The notes beneath the pieces were generated by a model. The model was not told the origin of the DNA. It did not search any database and saw nothing but the letters and a program-made list of their open reading frames with translations. Below are positions 25,998 through 33,577 of a stretch of 40,616 nucleotides of DNA, in pieces. Every line of letters begins with the position of its first letter. The first letter of the stretch is position 1. Made by a program: the position numbers and the translations under genes. Origin of the DNA: Actinomycetota bacterium (GTDB lineage Bacteria; Actinomycetota; Thermoleophilia; Solirubrobacterales; Solirubrobacteraceae); assembly GCA_018268595.1 (NCBI GenBank), contig JAFDWH010000015.1, positions 1 through 40,616 of the forward strand, given 5' to 3'.

Positions 25998-26747
25998 ATG
26001 TCCGACGTGCCCGCCGCCCGACCCGCCCGCCTGCCGCGCGTGCTCGTGCTCGAGCACCTGCCGCCCGGCCCGCCGGACGCCTACGAGCTGACGCTCGCGC
26101 GGCTCGGCGTCGAGCGCGTCCACGTGCGCCCGCCCGCGGGCGAGCCGCTGCCGGACTGGCGCGCGTTCGACGGCGTGCTCGCGCTCGGCGGCCCGATGCA
26201 CGCGCGCGACGACGAGGCGCACCCGTGGCTCGCCGCCGAGCGGCGGCTGATCGGCGAGGCCGTGCGCGCCGGCACGCCGTACTGGGGCGTCTGCCTCGGC
26301 GCGCAGTTGCTGGCGGCCGCGCTCGGCGCGCCCGTGCGGCGCGGCGAGGAGCCCGAGGTCGGCGTGCTGCCCGTGACGGTCGACCGCGAGGCGGCCCGGC
26401 GCGACCCCGTCTTCGCGGACGCGCCCGCGCGCTTCCACACGCTCGAATGGCACGCCGACACGTTCGAGCTGCCGGACGGGGCGACGCTGCTCGCCGGCTC
26501 CGCGCGCTACCCGCACCAGGCGTTCGTGTGGCGGCGCGCCTACGGCGTGCAGTTCCACCTCGAGCCGACCGTCGCGCTCGCGCGCCACTGGGCGCACAAG
26601 CCCGGCTACGCGCCGCTCGCGACCGCGCTTTCGCCGGACCGGCTCGAGGCGCTGCTGGCCGAGCTCGAGCGGCACGCGGCCGCCGCGACCGCGCTCGCCG
26701 CCCGCCTGCTGACGCGCTGGACGGGTCTGCTGCGCACCGGCGGCTGA
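25998..26747 (+). CDS. Class-I glutamine amidotransferase domain protein (GuaA-type/glutamyl-amide hydrolase-like)
   Basis: A 249-residue stand-alone triad amidotransferase: nucleophile C99 in GVCLGAQLLA, H187 and E189 in VQFHLEP. Stand-alone members hydrolyse gamma-glutamyl amides (as PuuD does) or serve as amidotransferase subunits. With a glutamylamine-synthetase-like gene in the divergent operon, removal of a gamma-glutamyl group after catabolism is an attractive role, but sequence alone does not prove it. A 30-residue Ala-rich helix ends the protein. The ATG is at 25998. Confidence 0.85.
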   Translation: MSDVPAARPARLPRVLVLEHLPPGPPDAYELTLARLGVERVHVRPPAGEPLPDWRAFDGVLALGGPMHARDDEAHPWLAAERRLIGEAVRAGTPYWGVCLGAQLLAAALGAPVRRGEEPEVGVLPVTVDREAARRDPVFADAPARFHTLEWHADTFELPDGATLLAGSARYPHQAFVWRRAYGVQFHLEPTVALARHWAHKPGYAPLATALSPDRLEALLAELERHAAAATALAARLLTRWTGLLRTGG

Positions 26748-26765
26748 GCCCAGCGCGGCCCCCGC

Positions 26766-26838
26766 GCGTCCGCCGGCCGAACGCGCATCCCCCGTGCGTC
26801 CGCCGGCCGAACGCGCATCCCGCGCGCGTCCGGCCGGG
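26766..26838. repeat. 30-bp tandem repeat, two full copies and a partial third
   Basis: Copies at 26766-26795 and 26796-26825 differ at two bases near the 3' end of the unit; a partial copy starts at 26826 with GCGTCCG. The array fills the gap between the convergent amidotransferase and M20 genes and runs into a hairpin. No spacers separate the units. Confidence 0.8.
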
Positions 26839-26871
26839 CCCCGCGGGGAGCGCACAGGGCCGCGGGGCCCG
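26835..26871. terminator. 12-bp perfect hairpin between convergent genes
   Basis: CGGGCCCCGCGG (26835-26846) pairs with CCGCGGGGCCCG (26860-26871) across a 13-nt loop, with a further GGC/GCC pairing outside a one-base bulge. It lies 27 nt after the M20 stop and 87 nt after the amidotransferase stop. It lacks a T-run on both strands but is well placed as a bidirectional terminator. Confidence 0.6.
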
Positions 26872-26898
26872 AGCCGGACGGCGGCGGTGCGGGGCGCC

Positions 26899-28239
26899 TC
26901 AGGCGATCCCGCACCAGTCCATCGCGAGCGCTGCGAAGGCGCGCGTCGCACAGAGCACCTCGTCGATCTCGACGAACTCGTCGTCAGCATGGGCGACCTT
27001 CAGATCCCCCGGCCCGTAGCTGATCGCCGGCGTGCCGCCGAGCGTCAGCCAGGTCGCGTCGTCGACGGCCGGGAAGCCCTCCACGCGCGCCTCGCCGGCG
27101 AAGCGCGTGCCCGACGCGGCGAGCTGCTGCGCGGCGCACGTGGCGGCGGTGATCTCGTCCGCCGCCGGGCGGTTGGCGGGCCAGTCGATCTTCCACTCGA
27201 GCGTCGGCGGGTGCTCGCGCAGCCACGGGTCGCTCTGCGCGACCGTGCGCACCTGCCGCTCGATCTCGACCTTGACGTCCTCGACGTCGTCGTCGGGCGA
27301 GTACCAGCAGCAGTACTCGAGCGTCATCTGGTCGGGGACGAAGAACGGCACCTGGACGTCCGGCGGGCTGCCGACGACGACGCCCGGCAGCATCGAGAAG
27401 TGCCCGGGCGCGAACAGCTCGTGGCGCTTCGAGAAGCCCCACTCCTGCTCGAGCCGGCGGATCGCCTCGAACAGCAGGAAGCCCTTGTCGATCGCGCTGA
27501 CGCCGATCTCGGCGCCGGCGCCGCCGGCGTGGATCGTCTGCCCGCGCATCGCCGCGTGCGTCGCCTTGCCGGTGACCGACACCGAGAACCACAGCAGCCC
27601 CGGCGAGACCGGCATCACCGTCAGCGGCTTGGCCGACGTCGTCGGCTCCGAGACGACCGCGGCGTCTGCCTTGTAGCCGCGCTTGACGGTCGCGGTCACG
27701 CCGCACTCGTGGTCCATCACCTCCTCGCCGACGACCGCCTCGAGGATCAGGTCGCCCTTCAGCCGCACGCCGCACTCGCGCAGCGCGCGCGCCGCAAACG
27801 CCTGCGCGACGATGCCCGACTTCATGTCGGTCGCCCCGCGGCCCCAGATGCGGCCGCCGTCGACCTTGCCCGAGAACGGGTCGCCGCTCAGCCAGTTGGC
27901 CGCGTCGCCGGGCGGCACGACGTCGACGTGGCCGTTGTAGATCAGCGAGCGGCCGCCGCCCGCGCCGGCGACGACGCCGACGGCGTTCTCGCGGCCGGGC
28001 TCGATCGCGAACAGGTCGACCTTCGCGCCGAGCGCGGCGTACAGGTCGGCCATGAAGTGCGAGACGCGCCCCTCGCCGCCGACGACGTCGTCGTACACCT
28101 GCCCCGGGTAGCGGGGGTTGACGCTCGGGATCTGCACCGCCTTGGAGACGGCGTCGACGATCTCGTCGCGCAGCGCGTCGACCTTGCCGAACACCTCGGC
28201 CATCAGGCCGGTCTGGACGGCGTCCTGTGCGGTCGTCAT
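26899..28239 (-). CDS. M20-family metallohydrolase (ArgE/DapE-like amidohydrolase/peptidase)
   Basis: A 446-residue dinuclear-zinc hydrolase: H104 and D106 in NGHVDVVPPG, bridging D138 in GATDMKSG, catalytic/ligand E172-E173 in GEEV, and a final His in AHADDEF. Family members remove N-acyl or N-carbamoyl groups from amino acids or cleave small peptides. The ATG at 28239 has AAAGGG 6 nt upstream; an ATG at 28254 is less likely. As last gene of a set with an amidase, SDR and monooxygenase, it probably completes release of an amino acid or amine from an amide. Confidence 0.9.
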   Translation of the reverse strand: MTTAQDAVQTGLMAEVFGKVDALRDEIVDAVSKAVQIPSVNPRYPGQVYDDVVGGEGRVSHFMADLYAALGAKVDLFAIEPGRENAVGVVAGAGGGRSLIYNGHVDVVPPGDAANWLSGDPFSGKVDGGRIWGRGATDMKSGIVAQAFAARALRECGVRLKGDLILEAVVGEEVMDHECGVTATVKRGYKADAAVVSEPTTSAKPLTVMPVSPGLLWFSVSVTGKATHAAMRGQTIHAGGAGAEIGVSAIDKGFLLFEAIRRLEQEWGFSKRHELFAPGHFSMLPGVVVGSPPDVQVPFFVPDQMTLEYCCWYSPDDDVEDVKVEIERQVRTVAQSDPWLREHPPTLEWKIDWPANRPAADEITAATCAAQQLAASGTRFAGEARVEGFPAVDDATWLTLGGTPAISYGPGDLKVAHADDEFVEIDEVLCATRAFAALAMDWCGIA

Positions 28240-28285
28240 GTCGTTCCCTTTCATCGCGTGGTTGGGGTCATGCGGGCGTGGCCGC

Positions 28286-29065
28286 TCAGGCCTGGGAGGG
28301 CAGCTCCGGCAGCGTCTGCCCGCCGTCCACGACGAGCGTCTGCCCGGTCACGAAGCCGGCGAGGTCGGAGGCGAGGAACAGGACGGCGCCGCCGATGTCG
28401 GCGGGCGTGCCGAGCCGCCGCAGCGGGATGCAGCGCTCCATGTCGGCGATCGCCGCGGTGCCGAGCCCTTCGAGCCCCTCGGTGCGGATGCTGCCCGGCT
28501 CGACCGCGTTGATCGTGACGTTCGAGGGGGCCAGCTCGAGCGCCGCCGAGCGCATGAAGCCGTTCATGCCGCCCTTCGAGGCGCCGTAGTGCGCGAGGCC
28601 CGGGTAGCCGGTGATCGGGCCGGTGATCGAGGAGACGAGCACGACCCGGCCGGCGCCGCGCGCGCGCAGGTGCGGCAGGCACGCCTTCAGCGCGAGGAAC
28701 GTGCCGGTCAGGTTCGTCTCCAGCACGAGCCGCCAGTCGGCGAGCGTCATGTCGTCGAGCTCGACCTCCGGGTAGATGCCGGCGTTGTGGCACAGCACGT
28801 CGATCCCGCCGAAGCGCTCGGCGACCTGCTCGGCCATCGCGCCCAGCGCGGCCGCGTCGGTCATCTCGGCGGTCAGCGTCAGGCACCCGCCGCCGGCCGC
28901 CTCGATCTCGCCGGCGACCGCCGCCAGGCTCGCCTCGTCGCGCCCGACCGCCGCCACCTGCGCGCCGGCGCCGGCCAGCACCTTCGCGATGCCGCGGCCG
29001 ATGCCGCGGCTCGCGCCGGTGACGATCGCGACCTTGCCGTCCAGCAGTCGCTGCTCGCTCGTCAT
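28286..29065 (-). CDS. Short-chain dehydrogenase/reductase
   Basis: A 259-residue classical SDR with TGASRGIG at 16-23, NAG (CHNAGIYP), Ser in LVSSITG, YGASKGG and a C-terminal FVTGQTLVVDGG. It resembles FabG-like reductases and glucose/sugar-alcohol dehydrogenases; the substrate cannot be read from sequence. The ATG at 29065 overlaps the stop of the small gene upstream (ATGA). The M20 gene follows after 46 nt. Confidence 0.9.
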   Translation of the reverse strand: MTSEQRLLDGKVAIVTGASRGIGRGIAKVLAGAGAQVAAVGRDEASLAAVAGEIEAAGGGCLTLTAEMTDAAALGAMAEQVAERFGGIDVLCHNAGIYPEVELDDMTLADWRLVLETNLTGTFLALKACLPHLRARGAGRVVLVSSITGPITGYPGLAHYGASKGGMNGFMRSAALELAPSNVTINAVEPGSIRTEGLEGLGTAAIADMERCIPLRRLGTPADIGGAVLFLASDLAGFVTGQTLVVDGGQTLPELPSQA

Positions 29066-29388
29066 CGCTCCTGCTCCCACTCGACGTGCGCGGCGATCGC
29101 GCCGGCGTCCTCGTCCCACCAGCCCTTCGTGCGCGCGTAGGCGACCATTCCCTCCAGCTCTTGCGACCAGGCGGCCGGCTGCGGCCCGGCGAGCCGCTCG
29201 AGCGCCGCGAGCGCGACGTGCGCCTGCCCGTCGCCGTCGAGGCGGCCGACCTGCTGCTCGCGCAGCGCGCGGTCGACGAGCTCCGGCGCGCGCGTGCCGC
29301 GCACCGCGACGTGGAAGCGCGTGAAGTCCTGCTCCTGCTCGAGCGACACCGCGGTGCCCGCGTCGTCGGCTGTCACCGTCACCTGCAT
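29062..29388 (-). CDS. Small protein of unknown function (108 residues), amidase-linked
   Basis: The gene fits tightly between the amidase (1-nt spacer) and SDR (4-nt overlap) genes, so it is very probably translated. The N-terminal third is beta-rich in style (VTVTADDAGTAVSLEQ), the rest helical with a Trp-rich end (GWWDEDAGAIAAHVEWEQ). There is no signal peptide, membrane span or cysteine. I do not recognise a family. Small partner subunits are known for some amidases, for example AtzG with AtzE, but I see no clear similarity. Confidence 0.65.
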   Translation of the reverse strand: MQVTVTADDAGTAVSLEQEQDFTRFHVAVRGTRAPELVDRALREQQVGRLDGDGQAHVALAALERLAGPQPAAWSQELEGMVAYARTKGWWDEDAGAIAAHVEWEQER

Positions 29389-29389
29389 C

Positions 29390-30850
29390 TCACTCCTCCG
29401 TCGATCGGGTGTTGGCGGATCGCGCCGCGGCGACGTGCAGCGGCGGGCGGCGGTCGGCCCACGGCAGCGCCTCCTCCAGCTGCGCGGCGAGCGCGATCAG
29501 CGTCTCCTCGCCGGCCATCGGCGCGGCCAGCTGCACGCCGATCGGCAGGCCGCCGGACGTGAGGCCGGCCGGCACGCTGATCGCCGGCGTGCCGGTGACG
29601 TTGAACGGCGCCGGCCACGGGCACGGACCGAGCACGCGCGCGACCCACTCCTCCGGCGCGTCGTCGGCGCCCGGGTCGAGCTGGCCGAGCGGGAAGGCGG
29701 GCACGTTCGTCGTCGGCGTCAGCAGCACGTCCCAGCCGTCGGCGAAGAAGTCGCCGACGCCGCGCGAGATCGCGTTGAAGGTGGCGAGCCCCTCCGCCAG
29801 CTCGACGACACGCATCGCGACGCCGCGCTCGTAGAAGCGGCGGCTGGTCGGCTCGAGCGCGTCGGCGGCCGGCTCCGCCCCTCCAGTCACGCCGACGACG
29901 CCCTGGGCGGTGAAGGCCGACCAGGCGAGCGCCATCGCGTGCACGAACGCCTCCCACGGCAGCGGCGGCGTCGCGCGCTCGACAAGGTGGCCGGCGGCCT
30001 CGAGCGCCGCGGCGACGCGCTCGACCGCCGCGACCAGCTCGGAGTCGACCGGCTGCGGCGACCACGAGTCGACGTGCACGGCGACGCGCAGCGGCCGCCG
30101 CGGGCCGTCGAGCGCGGCGGCGAACGGGCGAACGGGCGGCGCGATCTCCATGTGCTCGCCGGGCGCGCCGCCGGCGACCGCGTCGAGCACGCGCGCGGTG
30201 TCGCGCACCGTGCGGCTCAGCACCAGCTCGGTCGCGTTGCCGTAGACGACCTCCTGGAAGTCCGGCCCGGCGGGGATGCGGCCGCGGCTCGGCTTGAGCC
30301 CGACGAGCCCGGTGAAGGCGGCCGGGATGCGGATCGAGCCGGCGCCGTCGTTCGCGTGCCCGACCGCGAGCGCGCCGGCCGCCACGAGCGCGGCGGTGCC
30401 GCCGCTCGAGCCGCCCGCACTGCGCGCGAGGTCCCACGGGTTGCGCGTCGCGCCGTACAGGGAGCCCTCGGTCGTGACGTTCAGCCCGAACTCGGGCGAG
30501 GTGCTGACGCCGAGCGTCGCGAAGCCGGCCGCGCGGAAGCGGCTCATCAGGATGCTGTCGTGCTCGAACACGAGCCCGTCGCCGAGCAGGCGGCTGCCCG
30601 AGCGCGTCGGCACGCCGGCCGCGTGGCACAGCAGGTCCTTCAGCACGAACGGGACGCCGCCGAACGGGCCGCCGGCGTCGTGCGCGAGCGGCTCCTCCCA
30701 GGGGCCGTCGGCGACCGCGTTCAGCTCGCCGTCGACGAGCGCGATCGCCGCGCGCGCGGCCTCCTGCGCCTCGGCCGCCGACACCTCGCCGCGCCGGATC
30801 AGCTCGGCGAGCGCGGTCGCGTCGTGGGCGGCGTACTCCTCGATCCTCAT
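29390..30850 (-). CDS. Amidase-signature family amidohydrolase
   Basis: A 486-residue amidase with the Ser-cisSer-Lys triad: K71 (VLKDLL), S148 in SAGGSSGG, and nucleophile S172 in GAGSIRIP. Overall layout matches aliphatic amidases and AtzF/GatA relatives, but no GatB or GatC is nearby, so a catabolic role is likely. The ATG at 30850 is 21 nt after the SnoaL-like stop. It should act in the cytoplasm on an amide taken up or produced by the co-transcribed proteins. Confidence 0.92.
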   Translation of the reverse strand: MRIEEYAAHDATALAELIRRGEVSAAEAQEAARAAIALVDGELNAVADGPWEEPLAHDAGGPFGGVPFVLKDLLCHAAGVPTRSGSRLLGDGLVFEHDSILMSRFRAAGFATLGVSTSPEFGLNVTTEGSLYGATRNPWDLARSAGGSSGGTAALVAAGALAVGHANDGAGSIRIPAAFTGLVGLKPSRGRIPAGPDFQEVVYGNATELVLSRTVRDTARVLDAVAGGAPGEHMEIAPPVRPFAAALDGPRRPLRVAVHVDSWSPQPVDSELVAAVERVAAALEAAGHLVERATPPLPWEAFVHAMALAWSAFTAQGVVGVTGGAEPAADALEPTSRRFYERGVAMRVVELAEGLATFNAISRGVGDFFADGWDVLLTPTTNVPAFPLGQLDPGADDAPEEWVARVLGPCPWPAPFNVTGTPAISVPAGLTSGGLPIGVQLAAPMAGEETLIALAAQLEEALPWADRRPPLHVAAARSANTRSTEE

Positions 30851-30871
30851 CGCGTCCTCCCCACGGCGTCC

Positions 30872-31276
30872 TCAGCCGTCCGCCGGCAGGTCGGCCCAGA
30901 TGTCGACCTCCATCAGCCACCCGACCGCGTCGCGGCGGTGGACGATCACGTAGTTGTTGCGCGCCTCGGCCGGCGCGCCGCCGTCCCCGGCGAGGAAGGC
31001 CGACGCCTCGCCGACCTCGACGACGAGGTCCTCGCCGCCGGGCAGCACGTCGCTCGTGCGCAGCTCGGTGCCACGCATTCCGGCCGCGAAGGCCGCCTTC
31101 CAGAAGTCGCGGATCGCCTCGCTTCCGCGCAGCACGCTGCCGTCCGGCGGCAGCATCAGGCCGTCCGCCGTGTACATCGAGACGATCGCCTCGACGTCCT
31201 GGCGCTCGACGGCCTCGACGAGCCGCGCGTGCAGCGCGCTCAGGTCGAGCGAGGCGGCGGTGTCGGGTCTGCTCAT
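30872..31276 (-). CDS. SnoaL-like / NTF2-fold protein
   Basis: A 134-residue protein with the pattern of the DUF4440/SnoaL-like NTF2 superfamily: VEAVERQDVEAIVSMYTADGLMLPPDG near the start (split here by pattern, not as a motif), GSEAIRDFWKAAF, and a C-terminal YVIVHRRDAVGWLMEVDIW strand. The fold hosts cyclases, hydratases and dehydratases, but many members have no known reaction. It sits between the second monooxygenase and the amidase genes, after a 110-nt gap with a large hairpin. Confidence 0.8.
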   Translation of the reverse strand: MSRPDTAASLDLSALHARLVEAVERQDVEAIVSMYTADGLMLPPDGSVLRGSEAIRDFWKAAFAAGMRGTELRTSDVLPGGEDLVVEVGEASAFLAGDGGAPAEARNNYVIVHRRDAVGWLMEVDIWADLPADG

Positions 31277-31321
31277 GGTCGCTTGCTCCTCAGTTGGCTC
31301 GGGGACCGGCGGGGCGGGCGA

Positions 31322-31378
31322 CGGCCGGGGCGGACGTCGCGCGGCGCCCATCCGGCGCGACGCCCCGCCCCTTGGCCG
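31322..31378 (-). terminator. Large imperfect hairpin between monooxygenase 2 and the SnoaL-like gene
   Basis: 31327-31342 pairs with 31355-31371 (7 bp + 8 bp around a small internal loop, 12-nt terminal loop), and CGGCC (31322-31326) pairs with GGCCG (31374-31378) across a TT bulge. It begins 8 nt after the monooxygenase stop. No T-run follows on the minus strand. It may terminate part of the transcription or protect the 3' end of the upstream mRNA, splitting the operon into two expression levels. Confidence 0.5.
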
Positions 31379-31386
31379 CCGAGGCG

Positions 31387-32520
31387 TTAGACCGCCGTCG
31401 CCTCGACGCTCATCTCCTCGCTCTCGCCGATCACCGGGCCGTGCGTGACGACCGTCCCGGGCGACTTGAAGTGCGGGATCACGTACTTGCCGATCGCCTC
31501 GATCTGGCGGATGTGCTCCTCGTGCGTGTCGCCGTCGATGCGGATCACGACCTCGTCGGCGCCCAGCTCCTGGTGGCGCTTGAGCGTCTCGATCCAGTGC
31601 TCCGGGTCGCCGACGAGCACCGGCGGCAGCGTGCGCAGGAAGTCGACGTCCTCGACGCGGTCGCGCAGTTTCGCGATCTGCGCCGTGTAGCCGTAGTCCT
31701 CCTCGTTGCGCGTGCTGAGGTCCGGGTAGTACTCGACGATGATCGCCTTCGCGAAGCGCAGCAGGTTGCGCCGCGCCTTCGCCATCGCCTCCTCGTTCGT
31801 CTCGCAGCAGTAGGCCGTGAAGACCGAGGTGCCGATCGAGTCGACCGCGTAACGGCCGACCGGTCTCGGGTCGGCGGCCCCGCGCTTGTACGCCTGGATC
31901 ACCTCGCCGAGGTACTCCCAGCCGAGGTACAGGTCGGACGTGATGACACCGAGGCCGTTGCGGCCGGCGCGCTCGGCCGAGTCGACGCTCTGCGAGATCT
32001 TGTAGAGCGGCGGGTGCGGCGTCTGCACCGGGTTCGGCGTCAGCGAGCGCCGCGGGATGTTGCCCCAGTATCTGCTGTTGTAGGCGAACGAGTCGTCGGA
32101 CAGCGCCTGCACGATGATCTCGAGCGCCTCCTCGGAGCGGCCGGCCGTCTCCTCCAGCGGCACGTTGAACGCGTCCAGCTGGACGAGCGTGTTGCCGCGC
32201 GCCGTCGTCAGCTCGACGCGGCCGTTGGAGAGGATGTCGATCGCGGCGATCCGCTCGGCGCAGCGGATCGGGTTGTTGATCGACAGGATCAGGCTCATGA
32301 AGCGCAGCCGGATCCGGCTCGTCTTCATCGCGACCGCGGCGTAGAACGACTCGGGGGCCGAGCAGGTCGCGAGGTCGTAGAGGAAGTGGTGCTCGGACGT
32401 GCCCCACACGTCCCAGCCCATCTCCTCCGCGCAGACGGCCTCCTCGATCGACTCCCACCAGCGGCGGTGGTGCGTCTGGCCGTGCAGCGTCTCGTTCTCG
32501 GTCAGCATGACGAAGCGCAC
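31387..32520 (-). CDS. LLM-class flavin-dependent monooxygenase, copy 2
   Basis: A 377-residue luciferase-like oxidoreductase: WGTSEHHFLYD, RLRFMSLILSINNPIRCAERIAAID, DILSNGRVELTTARGN and the C-terminal GADEVVIRI barrel strand. It is clearly diverged from the copy at 24720. It needs reduced FMN from a partner reductase. It starts at GTG 32520 with AAGGAG 6 nt upstream; a downstream ATG at 32508 lacks such a site. It follows the ABC permease gene by 64 nt, so the importer may bring its substrate. Confidence 0.9.
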   Translation of the reverse strand: MRFVMLTENETLHGQTHHRRWWESIEEAVCAEEMGWDVWGTSEHHFLYDLATCSAPESFYAAVAMKTSRIRLRFMSLILSINNPIRCAERIAAIDILSNGRVELTTARGNTLVQLDAFNVPLEETAGRSEEALEIIVQALSDDSFAYNSRYWGNIPRRSLTPNPVQTPHPPLYKISQSVDSAERAGRNGLGVITSDLYLGWEYLGEVIQAYKRGAADPRPVGRYAVDSIGTSVFTAYCCETNEEAMAKARRNLLRFAKAIIVEYYPDLSTRNEEDYGYTAQIAKLRDRVEDVDFLRTLPPVLVGDPEHWIETLKRHQELGADEVVIRIDGDTHEEHIRQIEAIGKYVIPHFKSPGTVVTHGPVIGESEEMSVEATAV

Positions 32521-32584
32521 GATGAACTCCTTGAATTGAGCGATTGATCGGTGTGGGTACGGTTGGGTTGCGGGTGGGCGTGCA

Positions 32585-33577
32585 TCAGCTCCGCCGCCTT
32601 CGCGCCCAGGCGTCGATCGAGACGGCCAGGACGATCAGCGCGCCGGTCACCACGCGCTCGTAGAGCGGGTCGACGCCGAGCAGGTTGAAGCCGTTGCCGA
32701 CGAGCGCCAGAAACAGCACGCCGACGACGGTGCGCCAGATCGCGCCCTCGCCGCCCGCGATCGAGGTGCCGCCGATCACGACGGCCGCGATCGCCGTCAG
32801 CTCCAGCCCGGCGCCGGCGTCGGCGGTCGCGCTCGACACGCGCGAGGCGACGATCACGCCGGCGAGCCCCGCGCCGAGGCCCGACAGCGCGAACGTCGCG
32901 CCGCGCACGACGTTGACGCGGATGCCCGACAGGCGCGCCGCCTCGGCGTTGCCGCCGACGGCGTAGACGTAGCGGCCGAAGGTCGTCCGCGCCAGCACGA
33001 ACCAGGCGACCGTGACGACGATCACGAGCGCGACGCTCGCGCGCGTCAGCCCCGACACGAGCGCGTCCTGCGGGAAGAAGCGGAAGCTGTCGTCCTCGAC
33101 GATCACCTGCGAGCCGCCGGTGACGGCGAGCGCGACGCCGCCGACGATGATCGACATCGCGAGCGTCGCGATGAACGAGTTCATCCGCCCGACCGTCACG
33201 AGCAGGCCGTTGAGGACCCCGACGCCGAGCCCGACGCCGCAGCCGGCGAGGATGCCGAGCAGGGGGCCGGTCTCGTTCGCGACCTTGCACGCCATCACGC
33301 CGGCGAGCGCGAAGATCGCCGCGACCGACAGGTCGAGGCCGCCCGCGACGATCACGAGCGTCGCGCCGCAGGCGATGATGCCGAGGTCGGCCTGCTGGTC
33401 GAGGATGTTCAGCAGGTTCGTCTGCGTCAGGAACGCGCTGCTCGCGATCGACAGCGCGACGAACAGCGCGACGAGGCTGATCAGCACGCCGTAGTCGCGC
33501 AGCGCGTCGAGCGACACGCGCGGCGCGAAGCCGCGCGGCGGCGCCTCGGCCGCGTAGGACCCGTCGTGGGCCGTCAT
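32585..33577 (-). CDS. ABC importer permease, ribose/sugar type (RbsC-like)
   Basis: A 330-residue membrane protein with about 8-10 spans and the family segments VIVAGGLDLSVAAIFALAG, VGRMNSFIATLAM and GGTSIAGGEGAIWRTVVGVL. It forms the channel of a carbohydrate-uptake-2 type importer with the ATPase and binding protein just upstream. The ATG at 33577 overlaps the ATPase stop (ATGA). Confidence 0.93.
   Translation of the reverse strand: MTAHDGSYAAEAPPRGFAPRVSLDALRDYGVLISLVALFVALSIASSAFLTQTNLLNILDQQADLGIIACGATLVIVAGGLDLSVAAIFALAGVMACKVANETGPLLGILAGCGVGLGVGVLNGLLVTVGRMNSFIATLAMSIIVGGVALAVTGGSQVIVEDDSFRFFPQDALVSGLTRASVALVIVVTVAWFVLARTTFGRYVYAVGGNAEAARLSGIRVNVVRGATFALSGLGAGLAGVIVASRVSSATADAGAGLELTAIAAVVIGGTSIAGGEGAIWRTVVGVLFLALVGNGFNLLGVDPLYERVVTGALIVLAVSIDAWARRRRS

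Noticed and set aside
26766-26838. CRISPR array
   Set aside because: The repeats are directly tandem with no spacers and no cas genes are present.
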